In this document: piece by piece, positions 43,443 through 52,373 of the stretch
How positions within the stretch are numbered: the first letter of the stretch is position 1
Layout of the letters: every line of letters starts with the position of its first letter
Assembly (NCBI RefSeq): GCF_000508085.1
Contig: NZ_KI669560.1
Coordinates: forward strand, 1,508,964 to 1,572,963
Direction: 5' to 3'
DNA length: 64,000 nucleotides
Source of the DNA: Sediminibacterium sp. C3
GTDB lineage: Bacteria; Bacteroidota; Bacteroidia; Chitinophagales; Chitinophagaceae
The notes under the pieces: model-generated
Told to the model about the DNA's origin: nothing
The model's input: only the letters and a program-made list of their open reading frames with translations
Database searches by the model: none
Position numbers and translations under genes: made by a program

Positions 43443-45304
43443 ATGCCTAGATTGACGCAATTTTTATTTTTAGTTTACTGTTGATCAGTACAGCAGTTAC
43501 AGCACAACCCGACCGCTGGCAACAGAAGATTAAATACACCATGAATGTAAATATGGATGTAACTACCAACCGTTTTACCGGCACCCAGAAAATAGATTAT
43601 TTTAATCAATCCCCCGATACACTGAACAAGATGTTTATGCATTTGTACTGGAATGCTTTTCAGCCTAACAGTAGCATGGATGTAAGAAGCAGGGAGCTTG
43701 GTAAAACAAAGTTGTCAGACCCGCGAAGAAACAACGATGGACTTGACTGGGATGCGCGTGTAAAAGATCGTATCAGCAAACTAACACCTGATGAAATCGG
43801 ATACCAACGAGTAAAATCAGTCACAATTAACGGAGTTGCTCAAGCTTTAAAAGAGCATGAAACCATCCTGGAAATTGTTTTGACCAAGCCGATTCTTCCT
43901 AAATCTAAAATTACCCTGGATGTTGTGTTTGAAGCACAGGTTCCTGTTCAAATCAGAAGAAGCGGAAGAGATAATGCAGAAGGCATTAGATATAGCATGG
44001 CACAATGGTACCCCAAAGTTGTGGAATATGATTATCAGGGCTGGCATGCCAATCCTTATATTGCCAGAGAATTCTACGGTGTATGGGGCGATTTTGAAGT
44101 GAATATCACCATCGATAAAAACTATATGGTAACCGCTGGCGGAGATTTACTGAATGCCAATGAAATTGGATTTGGATATGAAGCCAAAGGCGTAACTGTG
44201 AAACCTGCATCTGGTAAAACCTTAACCTGGAAATGGCAGGCCAATAATGTGCATGACTTTATGTGGGCAGCCGATCCCGAATACAAAATGATTACCAGAA
44301 CAACTGAAGGAGGTCCGCTGTTGCGTGTTGTTTATAAGAAAGTGGATTCCTTAGAAAATCGCTGGCAGAAAATGGCAGATACCTGTGCTTTGGTATATCC
44401 GATTATTGCAAAAACTTTCGGAGCATATCCTTATAAGACTTACACGTTTGTTCAGGGTGGCGATGGTGGTATGGAATATCCAATGGCTACGCTTATTAAA
44501 AGTGCCAGCCTTGGAACAGCTATTCATGAATGGATGCATAGCTGGTATCAGATGATTTTAGGCAGCAATGAAGCATTGTATCCCTGGATGGATGAGGGCT
44601 TTACAGATTATTCAAGCACGCGCGCTTTGGCCACATTGCGCAACAGCCCGGGCTTCTGGTATAACGGAACTTACATGGGGTATATCAGACTGGCAAGAAG
44701 TGGATACGAAGAACCTGCAAGTACCCATGCCGACCATTTCAATACCAATTATGCTTATAGTTCTGCAGCTTACAGCAAAGGAGCTGTTTTTATTGAGCAA
44801 CTCGGATACATTACAGGTGCCACAGTAAGAGATAAAATTTTATTGGACTATTATAATACCTGGAAATTTAAACATCCTAATCCAAATGATTTTATTCGTA
44901 TTGCAGAAAAGGCAAGTGGTTTAGAGTTGGACTGGTACAAGGAATATTGGATCAACAGTACCAAGACTATTGACTATGCAGTAGGAGATATTGCAATGGT
45001 TAACAATAAAACTTCCATCACCATCAAGCGTTTAGGTAAAATGCCCATGCCGGTAGATGTACTGGTGACTTTTAAAGATGGCAGCCAGGAAATGCATTAT
45101 ATGCCATTGGATATTATGTATGGATCAAAAGCAGCTGAGTCTGCTGTTCCAAGAACCATGCACACTCCATGGAAATGGACTCACCCCGACTACAGCTTTA
45201 ATACATCCAGAGCCATATCAGATATAAAATCCATCGAGATTGATCCTAGCCAACGTTTGGCAGATATCAACAGAACCAATAATAAACTGGTGATTCCTGA
45301 TTAG
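43443..45304 (+). CDS. Secreted M1-family metallopeptidase, frameshift in signal peptide
   Basis: A peptidase of about 620 residues. The zinc site HEWMH, with Glu after 18 further residues (DEGF), and the exopeptidase motif GGMEYP fit family M1. The main frame is open only from after a TAG at 43449-43451, and its only usual start is TTG 43481, which leaves just ISTAVTAQ of a signal peptide. The ATG at 43443 reads MPRLTQF in another frame. One extra T in either T5 run (43461-43465 or 43467-43471) would join the two into a perfect signal peptide. A real mutation or a homopolymer error are both possible. Confidence 0.85.
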
Positions 45305-45322
45305 AAGGGATTGCCCAAAAAC

Positions 45323-45356
45323 AAAACCCGCAGTAAATAGATGCTGCGGGTTTTTT
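45323..45356. terminator. Bidirectional terminator between the M1 peptidase and rsmG
   Basis: AAAACCCGCAG (45323-45333) pairs with CTGCGGGTTTT (45344-45354) around a 10 nt loop. A/T-rich arms on both sides serve both convergent genes. Confidence 0.88.
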
Positions 45357-45363
45357 ATTGTGT

Positions 45364-46020
45364 TTATTTGGCAACGTGTAAAATGTATTTTTCCTCAAAG
45401 TATTCTTCCGGAAAAATTTTCACAATGGGCATCATTTTAGGCCTGGCACCACTTTCAAATATTTCCTGATTTAAGTCGCCCCCCTTTAAGCAGATGAGTC
45501 CGTTTCTGATGCTGCCATCTGTTATTGGGCTGTTAGGTTTTTTAATTAATGGCATGCTCCACTTTAATAATTCTTTCAGTGGCGCAACTGCTCTGGAAAC
45601 AGCAAAGTCAAATTTTCTGTTGGTAATATCTTCTGCCCTGGAATGCTTGGTAGTGATGTTTTTTATGCCTGCTGCTTCGCATACGGCATCTACTACTTTT
45701 AATTTTTTTGCAATACTGTCTACCAGAAGAAATTCTACTTCAGGGAAAAAAATGGCCAATGGTACGCCAGGGAAACCACCACCACAACCTATATCAATGA
45801 TCTGCTGCCCTTTCTTAAAATCTGCGATGGCTGCAATACTTAATGAATGAAGTACATGGTGTAAATAAATACTGTCAATGTCTTTTCTGGAAATGACATT
45901 GATTTTGGCATTCCACTCTTTATACAATTCTTCCAGCATACCCAGCTGATGCAACTGCTGCGGAGTAAAATCATCAAAGTACTTGGTAATTAATCCCAGT
46001 TTTTGCGCGGCGCTTTCCAT
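45364..46020 (-). CDS. rsmG: 16S rRNA (guanine527-N7)-methyltransferase RsmG
   Basis: A 218-residue SAM-dependent methyltransferase. Motifs are NVISRKDIDSIYLHHVLHSL, IIDIGCGGGFPGVPLAIFFP (SAM binding) and FAVSRAVAPLKELLKW. It makes m7G527 in 16S rRNA, a base whose loss gives low-level streptomycin resistance. Its start overlaps the end of the glycosyltransferase gene by 31 bp. Confidence 0.95.
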   Translation of the reverse strand: MESAAQKLGLITKYFDDFTPQQLHQLGMLEELYKEWNAKINVISRKDIDSIYLHHVLHSLSIAAIADFKKGQQIIDIGCGGGFPGVPLAIFFPEVEFLLVDSIAKKLKVVDAVCEAAGIKNITTKHSRAEDITNRKFDFAVSRAVAPLKELLKWSMPLIKKPNSPITDGSIRNGLICLKGGDLNQEIFESGARPKMMPIVKIFPEEYFEEKYILHVAK

Positions 46021-47114
46021 ATAGCAGGTACAGTAAATAGGTAATAAAAAAACATCCAGATATCAAAAAACAGGAACCAGGGGTAAAGGTCTTTCTCATT
46101 CAGTTTTGCCATTCCTTTGTAAAGGATAAATGCCTGCAATAAAAATCTGACTGAATACACTCCCAAGGCTAGTTGCCAATTGAAGAAAATGATGGAAATA
46201 GCCAGAAGCGGGTAAACGAAGAACAAGGAAAAGGAATACAAACCCAACAGAAATTGATGAATGGGTTTATAATATTTACCGGTTGTGTAATGACGGTATT
46301 TCTGTGTCATCCATTCGCCCCAGGTTGTTTTGGGATCACTTAGGGTGTGCGCATCATGATCCATTAATACAGCCGTATTGGAACCAGTTGCCACCTGATT
46401 GATAAATAAATCGTCATCTCCGCTAGGGATTTGATTGATGGAAGAAAATCCTTTATTCTTAAAAAAGAGTTCTTTTTTGTAGCTCAGGTTTCTGCCTACG
46501 CCCATATAGGGCTTACCAGCCAAAGCGTAAGAAAAATACTGCATAGCCGTATGAAAAGTTTCAAATCGAATCAGCTTATTGAGTAAGCCGGGTTTTTTGT
46601 GATAAGCTCCATAACCCAGTACAATTTCTGTTTCCTCGTCGTAAGCGTCCTGCATTTTTTTAATCCAGTTTTCGGAAGCGGGAACGCAGTCTGCATCTGT
46701 GAGTAAGACAATTTCATATTTGGCGCTCTTGATTCCCATGGATAAAGGGAACTTTTTACCACTGATCATTTTGGCTTCCTGGGTAAGCTCAATCATGTTC
46801 AGGTTTTTAAAGGAGCGTTTGAATTCATCAATTACATATTTACTCTCGTCGGTTGAGTTGTCGTTAACCAAAACAACTTCGTGAGTAGTTGGGTAGTCCT
46901 GAACCAAAACCCCGGGAAGGTTTTTCACAAGGTTATGCGCTTCGTCTCTTGCACAAATAATTACAGATACGGGATGTTCAACAGATACTTCTTTTTCTTT
47001 ATTATGATAATAAGCCATTCTTCTGAAGAAGTATAAATAATAAAAAGCCTGAATGGCAATAACTGTACAAAAAAGTCCAAAACTAATGGTCCAGACAATA
47101 TCGGGTATGATCAT
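45990..47114 (-). CDS. Membrane glycosyltransferase, GT2 family
   Basis: About 374 residues from ATG 47114 (MIIPDIVWTISFGLF); an ATG at 47132 is also possible. One N-terminal and two or three C-terminal transmembrane segments flank a GT-A domain. The nucleotide-sugar motif LLTDADCVP (DxD), the acceptor motif SGDDDLFINQ and QKYRHYTTG (in place of Q/RxxRW) fit processive-type GT2 enzymes. The sugar and acceptor are unknown. It shares a divergent intergenic region with tgt. Confidence 0.88.
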   Translation of the reverse strand: MIIPDIVWTISFGLFCTVIAIQAFYYLYFFRRMAYYHNKEKEVSVEHPVSVIICARDEAHNLVKNLPGVLVQDYPTTHEVVLVNDNSTDESKYVIDEFKRSFKNLNMIELTQEAKMISGKKFPLSMGIKSAKYEIVLLTDADCVPASENWIKKMQDAYDEETEIVLGYGAYHKKPGLLNKLIRFETFHTAMQYFSYALAGKPYMGVGRNLSYKKELFFKNKGFSSINQIPSGDDDLFINQVATGSNTAVLMDHDAHTLSDPKTTWGEWMTQKYRHYTTGKYYKPIHQFLLGLYSFSLFFVYPLLAISIIFFNWQLALGVYSVRFLLQAFILYKGMAKLNEKDLYPWFLFFDIWMFFYYLFTVPAIWKAPRKNWD

Positions 47115-47139
47115 GCCGCAAAAATAGGGCAAAGACCAG

Positions 47140-47147
47140 TACTTTTG
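47140..47147 (+). promoter_or_regulatory. -7 element of tgt, four bases before the start codon
   Basis: TACTTTTG fits TAnnTTTG. The ATG of tgt follows after only four bases, so the transcript would have almost no leader. Confidence 0.55.
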
Positions 47148-47151
47148 CAGG

Positions 47152-48291
47152 ATGGCTGCACTAAGTTATTCACTTGAACATACCTCAAATGGAACCGCTG
47201 CAAGGGCAGGAACCATTCAAACCGATCATGGTCAGATTCAGACTCCGATTTTTATGCCCGTTGGCACAGTTGGCTCAGTAAAAGCGGTTACGCAGCAACA
47301 ACTGAAGCTGGATATACAGGCGCAGATTATTTTAGGAAATACCTACCATTTGTATTTAAGACCAGGTACGGCCGTACTGGAAGCTGCCGGTGGATTACAC
47401 CGCTTTAATGGATGGGATCGACCTATTTTAACAGATAGTGGCGGATATCAGGTTTTTTCGTTGGCGGCCAACAGAAAAATAAAAGAGGAAGGGGTGGTTT
47501 TTCAGTCTCATATAGATGGGAGCCGGCATTTGTTTTCTCCTGAATCGGTAATGGATATTCAGCGGAGTATCGGGGCAGATATTATCATGGCTTTTGATGA
47601 ATGTCCGCCATATCCCAGTACGTATGAGTATGCCAGAAAGAGCATGGAATTAACCCATCGTTGGCTGGACCGATGCATTGCCCGCTTAGCTGAAACACCT
47701 GATAAATACGGGTATACACAGAATTTATTCCCTATTGTTCAGGGAAGCACCTACAAAGATTTACGAAAAGCTTCCTGTGAGTACATTGCTTCACGCAATG
47801 CTGTGGGTAATGCCATTGGTGGGTTAAGTGTGGGAGAGCCTGAAGAAATGATGTACGAGTTTACCGCACTTTGCACCGAAAATCTGCCTTTAGATAAACC
47901 CCGTTATTTAATGGGAGTAGGAACACCCTGGAATTTACTGGAGTGCATCGATTTAGGAATTGATATGTTCGATTGTGTAATGCCTACCCGTAACGGTAGA
48001 AATGGCATGCTGTTTACAACGCAGGGTGTAATCAATATCCGAAATAAAAAGTGGGCAACCGATTTCAGCAGCATTGATCCTGGTTTGCCTTCTGAACCCA
48101 GTCAGTATTATACAAAAGCCTATTTGCGCCATTTGTTTGTAGCAGAGGAAATTCTGGGATTGCAGTTGGCCAGTATACATAACCTCAGTTTTTATTTGTG
48201 GTTAGTGGGTGAAGCGAGAAAGCATATACTGGACAATAGTTTTGCAAGCTGGAAAAAAGAAATGCTAGAAATAGTGAAGCGGCGGTTGTAA
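47152..48291 (+). CDS. tgt: tRNA-guanine transglycosylase (queuine tRNA-ribosyltransferase)
   Basis: A 379-residue enzyme that swaps guanine-34 in Asp, Asn, His and Tyr tRNAs for a queuosine precursor. The active-site block LTDSGGYQVFSLA (with the catalytic-site Asp), VGEPEEMMYE and CVMPTRNGRNG are intact. The zinc site is odd: the usual CxCxxC before the AYLRHL helix reads LxSxxS here, while the last ligand His in SIHNLSFYL remains. I believe Bacteroidota homologues share this loss. The gene is followed by a strong terminator. Confidence 0.94.
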   Translation: MAALSYSLEHTSNGTAARAGTIQTDHGQIQTPIFMPVGTVGSVKAVTQQQLKLDIQAQIILGNTYHLYLRPGTAVLEAAGGLHRFNGWDRPILTDSGGYQVFSLAANRKIKEEGVVFQSHIDGSRHLFSPESVMDIQRSIGADIIMAFDECPPYPSTYEYARKSMELTHRWLDRCIARLAETPDKYGYTQNLFPIVQGSTYKDLRKASCEYIASRNAVGNAIGGLSVGEPEEMMYEFTALCTENLPLDKPRYLMGVGTPWNLLECIDLGIDMFDCVMPTRNGRNGMLFTTQGVINIRNKKWATDFSSIDPGLPSEPSQYYTKAYLRHLFVAEEILGLQLASIHNLSFYLWLVGEARKHILDNSFASWKKEMLEIVKRRL

Positions 48292-48435
48292 TCTCCCCCC
48301 GGAAAAAAGGCTGTGGATAAGCGCAGCGCATTTTAATATTTATTCACTTTCATCTTAAAAGTCATGCAGGTTGAAGGAGTGTGATTATTTTAGTAATACT
48401 TACTAATCCGCTACCTACTGAAGCCCAGAAATTGT

Positions 48436-48462
48436 ACATCCATTTTAATGGATGTTTTTTTT
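48436..48462 (+). terminator. Terminator after tgt
   Basis: ACATCCATT (48436-48444) and AATGGATGT (48447-48455) form a 9 bp perfect stem with a 2 nt gap, followed by a run of eight T. The rest of the 183 bp spacer after tgt shows nothing I can name. Confidence 0.92.
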
Positions 48463-48469
48463 ATCTTTG
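48462..48469 (+). promoter_or_regulatory. -7 element of the LptF/LptG gene, five bases before the start codon
   Basis: TATCTTTG fits TAnnTTTG and directly follows the T run of the tgt terminator. The start codon at 48475 is five bases further, which suggests a leaderless mRNA. Confidence 0.6.
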
Positions 48470-48474
48470 AATGA

Positions 48475-49566
48475 ATGAAGAAGCTTGATTGGTACATACT
48501 CAGAAAATTTCTTACCACCTTCTTCTTTGCTATTTTTTTATTCGCGGTGATAGCGGTGGTTGTTGATGTTAGTGAAAAAACAGACGACTTTGTACGCTCT
48601 CAACTCGGATTCAGACGGATTGTGACCGATTATTATGCTGGTTTTATACCTCATATCATTGCATTGCTTTTTCCACTGTTTGTGTTTATTGCAGTCATTT
48701 TTTTCACTTCTAAAATGGCAGGTAACAGTGAAATCATTGCCATACTTGCCAGCGGTACCGGTTATTCAAGATGGCTGAGGCCCTATTGGATAGGGGGAAT
48801 TATAATGGCTACCATATTGTGGTTTGCCAACCAGTATGTGGTACCTAAAGCCAATGTGCTAAGGGGAAATTTTGAAGCCAAATACATCGATGCCAATTCA
48901 AGCTATAATGCCTTACTGGGTCAGTCCAATCATATTTATCTGCGGATAGATTCTTTTACCTATGCAGGTATCCACTATTATGATACTTTGGTAAAAAGAG
49001 GGGGACCTGTTTTTTTGTATACAGTAAAGGGTAACGAAGTGGTAGAGAATCTAAGAGCAGAATCCATCATCTGGGATACTGCTTCGCGGAAATGGAAAAT
49101 GGATGTTGTATTTGACAGAAAGCTTCAACCCATGCAGGAACAAGTGGTTCAGGAAGCTACCCGCCTCATGAACTTTAATTTTAAGCCATCCGACTTAACA
49201 AGAGACAAATACACAAAAGACAAATTGACCACCCCGGAATTGTCCCGTTTCATTGCGCTGGAAGAATTGCGGGGATCTGAAGGTTTAAATAGTTTAAAAG
49301 TAGAGCGGTATCGCAGGGATGCCACTTGCGTAACGGTCATTTTACTTACGCTTATCGGTGCCATAGTTGCCGGACGTAAAGTCAGAGGAGGAAGTGGGGT
49401 ACACCTGGCGGTGGGATTTGTGACCGCTGCCTTATTCATCGTTACAGACCGTTTTTCAACCATTTTCTCCACAAAGGGTGATTTACACCCCTTGCTGGCA
49501 GCATGGATACCCAATATGATATTCCTGCTGGTTGTGGCGTACTTGTATCGTAAGGCTCCAAAATAA
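48475..49566 (+). CDS. LPS export permease, LptF/LptG family
   Basis: A 363-residue inner-membrane protein. The start MKKLDWYILRKFLTTFFFAIF and the TM block GFIPHIIALLFPLFVFIAVIFF, with AGNSEIIAILASG between helices, are typical of YjgP/YjgQ proteins. A periplasmic domain (about 105-260) separates the two sets of three transmembrane helices. Together with LptB and a partner permease it extracts lipopolysaccharide from the inner membrane. Whether it is LptF or LptG is not clear. It follows tgt, a neighbourhood I recall from other Bacteroidota. Confidence 0.9.
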   Translation: MKKLDWYILRKFLTTFFFAIFLFAVIAVVVDVSEKTDDFVRSQLGFRRIVTDYYAGFIPHIIALLFPLFVFIAVIFFTSKMAGNSEIIAILASGTGYSRWLRPYWIGGIIMATILWFANQYVVPKANVLRGNFEAKYIDANSSYNALLGQSNHIYLRIDSFTYAGIHYYDTLVKRGGPVFLYTVKGNEVVENLRAESIIWDTASRKWKMDVVFDRKLQPMQEQVVQEATRLMNFNFKPSDLTRDKYTKDKLTTPELSRFIALEELRGSEGLNSLKVERYRRDATCVTVILLTLIGAIVAGRKVRGGSGVHLAVGFVTAALFIVTDRFSTIFSTKGDLHPLLAAWIPNMIFLLVVAYLYRKAPK

Positions 49567-49602
49567 TTATTTGTGAAAATTTAGAACCAGATTGGCATTG
49601 AT

Positions 49603-49633
49603 TTTGTTACAGTTGCAACTTCAATTACCTTTG
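49603..49633 (+). promoter_or_regulatory. Promoter of the citrate synthase gene
   Basis: TTTG (49603-49606), 19 bp spacer, TACCTTTG (49626-49633): a consensus Bacteroidota promoter. The ATG is 29 bp further. Confidence 0.8.
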
Positions 49634-49662
49634 AAAAACAGATTATCTAACAATAGATTGCC

Positions 49663-50985
49663 ATGGGAATAATTAAAGAAAGGTTTAAAGCAAAAGCTGA
49701 TATAGCTTCCGCTGAAATCAAATCCATTTTAAAAGATCACGGAAATAAAAAAATTGGTGAAGTTACTCTTGCCCAAATTTATCAGGGTATGAGAGGTATT
49801 ACCGGTTTAGTAACTGAAACCAGTTTACTGGATGCTCAGGAAGGTATCCGATTTAGAGGCTACTCTATTCCTGAATTACAGGAGAAGCTGCCAAAAGCAC
49901 CCGGTGGAGGGGAACCTTTACCAGAGGGATTGTTCTACCTGATGTTAATGGGAGAATTGCCCACTGAGGAGCAAGTGAACCATATTACCAGTGTGTGGCA
50001 GAGAAGAAGCCATGTTCCGAACCATGTTTTTGCTACCATTGATGCGCTTCCGCTGAATACGCACCCAATGACCATGTTTGTAGTGGGTGTCATGGCTTTG
50101 CAGACTGAAAGCAATTTCGCCAAGGAATATGCAAAGGGAATGAATAAAAAAGATTACTGGGATGCAACCTATGACGATGCAATGGATTTGATTGCCCGTT
50201 TGCCTAGAATTGCAGCGTATATATACAGAAGAAAATATAGAAATAACGAACATATTCAACCCAATGGTTTGTTAGACTGGGCAGGAAATTTTGCCCACAT
50301 GATGGGATATGACGATGAAAGCTTTAAGGAGTTGATGCGCTTATATATGACAATCCATGCAGATCACGAAGGAGGTAACGTATCCGCTCATACCACTCAC
50401 CTGGTGGGTTCTGCATTAAGTGACCCATTCCTAAGCTATGCTGCGGGTATGAATGGTTTGGCTGGTCCTTTACATGGGTTAGCTAATCAGGAAGTGATCA
50501 AGTGGATTTTTGAAATGCAGGAAAAGTTGGGAACGGATAGTCCAAGTAAAGAGCAGATTGCACAATATGTGCAGGATACTTTGAATTCTGGCAAAGTAGT
50601 ACCAGGATATGGTCATGCTGTTTTGCGTAAAACAGATCCGCGTTTCTCTGCACAAATGGAATTTGGCAAGAAACATATGCCGGATGATAAGCTGGTAAAT
50701 ACTGTTTGGAATATTTACGAAACAGTACCTCCAATTTTACAATCATTGGGTAAAATCAAAAACCCATGGCCGAACGTAGATGCTCATAGTGGTGCATTAT
50801 TGGTACACTATGGTTTTGTTGAATATGAATTCTACACCGTGTTATTTGCAGTAAGCCGTGCATTGGGTGTAATGGCAAGCCTTTGCTGGGATAGAGCTTT
50901 GGGCTTCCCGTTGGAAAGACCAAAATCTGTAACTACAGAGTCTGTGAAATTATGGCTGGAAGGCAAAGACCAGATTTGGGAGTAA
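49663..50985 (+). CDS. gltA: Citrate synthase, eukaryote-like type
   Basis: A 440-residue enzyme joining acetyl-CoA and oxaloacetate to citrate at the entry of the TCA cycle. The catalytic residues lie in GPLHGLANQEV (His), VPGYGHAVLRKTDPR (His) and PNVDAHSGALL (Asp). These three blocks match the mitochondrial-type enzyme more closely than the hexameric gammaproteobacterial GltA. The gene has its own consensus promoter. Its downstream region has been entered by an IS element at 51014. Confidence 0.95.
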   Translation: MGIIKERFKAKADIASAEIKSILKDHGNKKIGEVTLAQIYQGMRGITGLVTETSLLDAQEGIRFRGYSIPELQEKLPKAPGGGEPLPEGLFYLMLMGELPTEEQVNHITSVWQRRSHVPNHVFATIDALPLNTHPMTMFVVGVMALQTESNFAKEYAKGMNKKDYWDATYDDAMDLIARLPRIAAYIYRRKYRNNEHIQPNGLLDWAGNFAHMMGYDDESFKELMRLYMTIHADHEGGNVSAHTTHLVGSALSDPFLSYAAGMNGLAGPLHGLANQEVIKWIFEMQEKLGTDSPSKEQIAQYVQDTLNSGKVVPGYGHAVLRKTDPRFSAQMEFGKKHMPDDKLVNTVWNIYETVPPILQSLGKIKNPWPNVDAHSGALLVHYGFVEYEFYTVLFAVSRALGVMASLCWDRALGFPLERPKSVTTESVKLWLEGKDQIWE

Positions 50986-51013
50986 TTGCTATTATGGCTT
51001 GAAAGCCTTGAAT

Positions 51014-51033
51014 TGTCCTGAAATAGGTTGACA
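51014..51033 (+). repeat. Left terminal inverted repeat of the IS
   Basis: It matches the right end (52291-52310, reverse strand) at 17 of 20 positions. Confidence 0.85.
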
Positions 51034-51046
51034 GTTTTAAAATAAG

Positions 51047-51079
51047 TCCCGGTTGCCTCAGGTAGCCGGGATTTTTTTG
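51047..51079 (+). terminator. Hairpin with T run at the IS edge, reading against incoming gltA transcription
   Basis: TCCCGG and CCGGGA bracket a stem that continues through wobble and CCT/AGG pairs to a one-base loop, followed on the plus strand by a run of seven T. It overlaps the orfB stop codon. It would stop transcripts entering the IS from gltA. Confidence 0.7.
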
Positions 51080-51906
51080 TTGTAGACCTGATCTGGCGTT
51101 TTCATTTGAAGTGCTAGATGTGGTCTTTTGTTGTTATATAAAAACACACTTTCTTGAACTAACTGTTTGACCTGTTCTTTACTTTTCAATTTCCGATCCA
51201 TTCCAAATTCTTCTTTTATGGTACGGTTCATTCTTTCGGCTAATGCATTTTCGTAAGGGTCTCCATTTTCTGTCATGCTTAATTGTATATTATTTTTTGC
51301 TGTCATTAGCACATATTCCTTGCTACAATATTGCAATCCTCTGTCTGAATGATGGATGGTTGACATACTTGGGTTGTTTCGTTGTGTTACAGCCATTTTC
51401 AAGGCTTCAATCATACTTTCGGTTTCCATATTATCTTCAACAGCATAGCCCATGATTTTTCTGCTGTAGGCATCCGTTATCATGTTCAAATAACAATTTC
51501 CTTGTTCTGTCTTGATGTATGTTATATCGCTTACCCAAACTTCATCCTGATGATTTATTGTTTTCCCCTTGATTTGATTAGGCCATTTTCTTAGCCAATG
51601 TTTACTCATGGTTGTTTGTGTGTAGCGCCTACGGGGATTGATTTGTAACCCATAATGACGCATTAAGCCAAAGAGCTTATCCCGACCAAACTTCAGTCCA
51701 TTCTTCTGTAAATCTTCTTTAATCAGATAGTATACTTTGCGCGTTCCAATTCTAGGCAGTTGTTTTCTTTCCCTATCCACTAGCTTTTTGACAGCCTCTA
51801 GTGTTAACGTCTTTTTTATCCTATCTTTTTGCTGCTTGTATACATTTTGACGACTGTAACCTAAGACTAATGCTATTCTTCCGACGCTGTATTCTCTTCT
51901 TTTTCC
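51058..51906 (-). CDS. IS3-family transposase OrfB (DDE integrase domain)
   Basis: The frame lies at -1 relative to orfA and is entered by ribosomal frameshifting near 51900-51909. A stand-alone ATG exists only at 51780. The N-terminal part reads REYSVGRIALVLGYSRQNVY, then a helical HTH_21-like segment and the rve integrase core. The catalytic triad is visible: Asp in VSDITYIK, Asp in IHHSDRGLQY and Glu 35 residues further in NALAERMNRT. The functional transposase is the OrfAB fusion, which cuts and joins the IS ends. Confidence 0.9.
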   Translation of the reverse strand, partial: GKRREYSVGRIALVLGYSRQNVYKQQKDRIKKTLTLEAVKKLVDRERKQLPRIGTRKVYYLIKEDLQKNGLKFGRDKLFGLMRHYGLQINPRRRYTQTTMSKHWLRKWPNQIKGKTINHQDEVWVSDITYIKTEQGNCYLNMITDAYSRKIMGYAVEDNMETESMIEALKMAVTQRNNPSMSTIHHSDRGLQYCSKEYVLMTAKNNIQLSMTENGDPYENALAERMNRTIKEEFGMDRKLKSKEQVKQLVQESVFLYNNKRPHLALQMKTPDQVYNKKIPAT

Positions 51907-52277
51907 CCCTGTTTGTCGGAAGCTGCTTGTGACAGGGGTAAGAACTTTTTTCTAATCTCAGTATCGAACATATCATCGGCAATATCTATGGCTCTATTTA
52001 ATATCTCTTTCTCTGCTTCAAGCCGTTTGATCTTTGCTTCCAATTGCGATATGTACGTCTTCGGTGGTGCTTTCTTTTTCATGGGAGATTTACTAGTCCA
52101 ATCTAAAGTTCCGTGTTTTCTTAACCATACCAAAACGGTACTTCTTCCCTGGATGCCATACTTCTTTTGACTCTGTTTCCAGGTTAAGTGCCCTTTTTCA
52201 ACTTCATCAACTACCTGAAGTTTAAAGGATAAGCTGTAGTCCCTTTGGGTTCTCTTTAAATAATTGTTACTCTGCAT
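51873..52277 (-). CDS. IS3-family transposase OrfA (helix-turn-helix)
   Basis: A 134-residue protein beginning 14 bp inside the right inverted repeat. A helix-turn-helix (about residues 15-65; EKGHLTWKQSQKKYGIQGRSTVLVWLRKHG) is followed by a leucine-zipper-like coiled coil (ISQLEAKIKRLEAEKEILNRA). It recognises the IS ends and dimerises. The frame overlaps orfB; the run G5A5 followed by GAAGAG (51897-51909 on the plus strand) is the probable -1 frameshift site. Confidence 0.9.
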   Translation of the reverse strand: MQSNNYLKRTQRDYSLSFKLQVVDEVEKGHLTWKQSQKKYGIQGRSTVLVWLRKHGTLDWTSKSPMKKKAPPKTYISQLEAKIKRLEAEKEILNRAIDIADDMFDTEIRKKFLPLSQAASDKQGEKEENTASEE

Positions 52278-52290
52278 AAGTCAACTTTTG

Positions 52291-52310
52291 TGTCAACTTA
52301 TTTTAGGACG
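52291..52310 (-). repeat. Right terminal inverted repeat of the IS
   Basis: The reverse complement of this segment matches the left end at 51014-51033. Confidence 0.85.
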
Positions 52311-52329
52311 AGGCACCTTATAAAATTTT

Positions 52330-52357
52330 AAAGCCCGACCATTTGGTCGGGCTTTTT
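52330..52357. terminator. Bidirectional terminator shared by gltA and the minus-strand operon
   Basis: AAAGCCCGACC (52330-52340) and GGTCGGGCTTT (52345-52355) form a perfect 11 bp stem with loop ATTT and T-rich sequence on the plus strand. It ends the operon 55644-52374 and probably once also gltA, before the IS came between. Confidence 0.88.
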
Positions 52358-52373
52358 GCTTAATCAATCTTGT

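Larger units (their letters stand above)
51014..52310 (-). mobile_element. IS3-family insertion sequence
   Basis: A 1297 bp element with imperfect 20 bp terminal inverted repeats: TGTCCTGAAATAGGTTGACA (51014-51033) and, on the other strand at 52291-52310, CGTCCTAAAATAAGTTGACA, with 17 of 20 bases identical. Two overlapping minus-strand frames, orfA and orfB, encode the transposase, as in all IS3 elements. Both frames are open and the DDE residues are intact, so it may be active. No clear 3-5 bp target duplication is seen at the flanks (AAT and AGG). It lies between gltA and a terminator at 52330-52355. Confidence 0.92.

Noticed and set aside
48292..48435. Small gene or RNA between tgt and its terminator
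   Set aside because: No convincing frame, promoter or structure was seen; it appears to be an ordinary spacer.
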